From positions 1 to 53,080 of the forward strand of contig SXWH01000179.1 in the NCBI GenBank assembly GCA_005791535.1: a stretch of DNA of 53,080 bases, in the 5' to 3' direction. The notes beneath the pieces were generated by a model. It saw only the letters and a list, made by a program, of their open reading frames with translations, was not told the origin of the DNA and made no database searches. Position numbers and translations under genes: made by a program. The stretch is from Verrucomicrobiaceae bacterium (GTDB lineage Bacteria; Verrucomicrobiota; Verrucomicrobiia; Chthoniobacterales; Chthoniobacteraceae). Position 1 is the stretch's first letter. Every line of letters begins with the position of its first letter. This document shows, one piece after another, positions 52,009-53,080 of the stretch.

Positions 52009-52719
52009 ATGGCGTATTACGACGATCCCAACGTTTTCTACGATGCGGATGTTTTTTATGACTCGGAGGAGTCCCCAACCAAGAACAAGAAAATGGCTAG
52101 AATCCTACGAAACTGGTCCCGCTTGAGCCGGCAGGCTCGTGTGAATGCGGGGAAACTCGTCGCTACAAAACTCGACGGCAACGCGAATGTGCCGAACCCG
52201 ATGCCGACTGTGGCGGCGCTCAACACGGCGGTCGATGCGGCGCAGGCGCTGATCACGGAGGTGGCGGAAGATGAGCAGGCGCTCGCGGAAAAGCGCTCAC
52301 AGCGCGATGCCGCGATCGATCTCGTCGTAAAGCTGCTCGGGCAGGAAGCAAGCACAGTGGAAGGCGCAACGGCGGGCGATCCGACAAAAATCCTGAGCGC
52401 GGGATTTGAAATCGCGGAGCTGGTGGGTGCGCCGGTGGGTGTGCTGCCCGCGCCGCAGGACCTGCGCTCGACGGCGGGCGACAATGAGGGCTCGCTGGAT
52501 GATTCGTGCGATGCGGTGCCCGGTGCTGCGACGTACGAATGGCAGACGACGGCAAACCCCAACGACCCGAATTCGTGGGTGACCCGCGCGACGACGACAA
52601 AGTCTTCCGTCACCATCACCGACCTGCCGAGCGGGACGCGGATGTATTCGCGCGTCCGCGCCCACGGCGCAGCGGGCCCCGGCGCATGGAGCGATGTGGC
52701 GGTGAAGATGGTGCCGTAA
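52009..52719 (+). CDS. Fibronectin-III-like appendage protein, function unknown
   Basis: A 236-residue protein starting at ATG 52009 (aaggtctcctc upstream); the ATG at 52093 (MARILRNWSRLS) is the alternative and matches the usual start of homologues that I recall. Residues 1-25 hold an odd acidic Tyr/Asp segment (YYDDPNVFYDADVFYDSEES). A helical part follows (TVAALNTAVDAAQALITEVA, EKRSQRDAAIDLVVKLL). The last part, of about 90 residues, is a fibronectin type III-like sandwich (AATYEWQTT, SSVTITDLPSGTRMYSRVRA, GPGAWSDVAVKM). No signal peptide is visible. Such proteins occur beside collagen-like proteins in Verrucomicrobiota and may be structural or phage-tail-like components. Confidence 0.72.
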   Translation: MAYYDDPNVFYDADVFYDSEESPTKNKKMARILRNWSRLSRQARVNAGKLVATKLDGNANVPNPMPTVAALNTAVDAAQALITEVAEDEQALAEKRSQRDAAIDLVVKLLGQEASTVEGATAGDPTKILSAGFEIAELVGAPVGVLPAPQDLRSTAGDNEGSLDDSCDAVPGAATYEWQTTANPNDPNSWVTRATTTKSSVTITDLPSGTRMYSRVRAHGAAGPGAWSDVAVKMVP

Positions 52720-52739
52720 TTTGAACCAATGAAACACCG

Positions 52740-52774
52740 GGGGCGGGTCTCGTTTGCAGGCCCGCCCCTCGTTG
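52740..52774 (+). terminator. Rho-independent terminator after the fibronectin-like gene
   Basis: An 8-bp stem, ggggcggg (52740-52747) with cccgcccc (52761-52768), has a 13-nt loop and is followed by tcgttgttt. It lies 21 nt after the stop and separates this gene from the collagen-like gene. Confidence 0.75.
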
Positions 52775-52796
52775 TTTCGCAACCTTGCTAATACTT

Positions 52797-53080
52797 ATGT
52801 CATTCGATCCTACCAAACCCGTGAACGGTGCCCGCGTGGTCGCGGCGGAATTGCGCGATCAGTTCAACGGCCTCAAAGCGCTCATCGATGCCGTGCCCGC
52901 AGGTCCACCGGGGCCCGCGGGTCCGGAAGGGCCGGTGTTTGCGAGTGTGCAAATCGGCAGCGTGACGACGGGCGCGCCGGGCTCGGCGGCTTCGGCTTCG
53001 GTGAATACGTTTGGGAACAATGTGGAAATCTCCTTCACCATCCCCGAAGGCCAGCCGGGCAGCGGCGTGACGATGACGGA
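52797..53080 (+). CDS. Collagen-like repeat protein, N-terminal part (runs off window)
   Basis: The ATG at 52797 opens a frame to the window end (94 codons). It starts MSFDPTKPVNGARVVAAELR, DQFNGLKALIDAVP, then has short Gly-x-x collagen-like repeats (AGPPGPAGPEGP) and a beta segment ending VEISFTIPEGQPGSG. This layout (a helical head followed by G-x-y repeats) is seen in verrucomicrobial collagen-like surface proteins and in phage tail-fibre-like proteins. No signal peptide is apparent at the N-terminus. The full length and the C-terminus are outside the window, so the function is open. A terminator separates it from the fibronectin-like gene. Confidence 0.75.
   Translation, partial: MSFDPTKPVNGARVVAAELRDQFNGLKALIDAVPAGPPGPAGPEGPVFASVQIGSVTTGAPGSAASASVNTFGNNVEISFTIPEGQPGSGVTMT

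Overview
The window looks like a chromosomal segment of a Gram-negative member of the Verrucomicrobiota, probably a soil or freshwater Spartobacteria/Opitutae-like lineage. This is inferred from the gene content. There are C-terminal sorting signals of both the VPDGG-CTERM and VPEPG (PEP-CTERM) type, a giant autotransporter-associated beta-strand-repeat protein, a Planctomycetes/Verrucomicrobia-type heme-binding dehydrogenase, a Tat-exported Gfo/Idh/MocA oxidoreductase, a sulfatase and a DUF5069 protein. The DNA is GC-rich, with genes on both strands in short operons. I saw no tRNA, rRNA or CRISPR.

Layout. 1-141: right end of an IS1595-type insertion sequence. 180-5397: a VPDGG-CTERM exported protein, a periplasmic LigE-type DNA ligase cut by an in-frame amber codon, a Tat-exported oxidoreductase and a VanW-domain protein. 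5567-16000: an LRR/serine-hydrolase fusion, a phosphohexomutase, a CobA-HemD fusion, two envelope proteins of unknown function, an Mrp ATPase and a WA-repeat protein. 15479-23410: YifB ATPase, a first ExbB-ExbD-TonB/TolA set, a membrane-anchored Mrr-like nuclease, a decayed VPDGG-CTERM gene, a TerB-domain protein and PheS. 23504-33415: an outer-membrane barrel with a GAF protein, a large heme-binding dehydrogenase and the 1546-residue beta-strand-repeat protein. 33503-39332: a sulfatase, divergent from a translationally coupled trio (CBM9-like protein, transglutaminase, diheme sugar-dehydrogenase-like protein). 39422-44712: sugar and amino-sugar metabolism (NAD-dependent dehydrogenase, nucleotidyltransferase, Gfo/Idh/MocA enzyme, NagA-like deacetylase) and an NlpC/P60-like peptidase.

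44926-51150 is one minus-strand metal-uptake block. In transcription order it holds a TonB-dependent-receptor relic, a CPLC protein, an HMA-like CDAC protein, an intact TonB-dependent receptor, a PepSY membrane protein, ExbB, ExbD, TonB and a 34-codon overlapping ORF. 51369-51888 is non-coding and highly structured: an 80-bp element with 21-bp perfect inverted arms, 4.6 copies of a 64-bp G-rich tandem repeat with A-B-A-B' order, and three related hairpins. Two appendage-like genes follow (a fibronectin-III-like protein and a collagen-like protein that runs off the window).

The most unusual points are the receptor gene collapsed to 94 codons, the structured repeat block before the appendage genes, the amber-split ligase, the frameshifted sorting-signal gene and an Mrp protein lacking one cysteine of its CxxC motif. 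No complete new defence or mobile system is evident.
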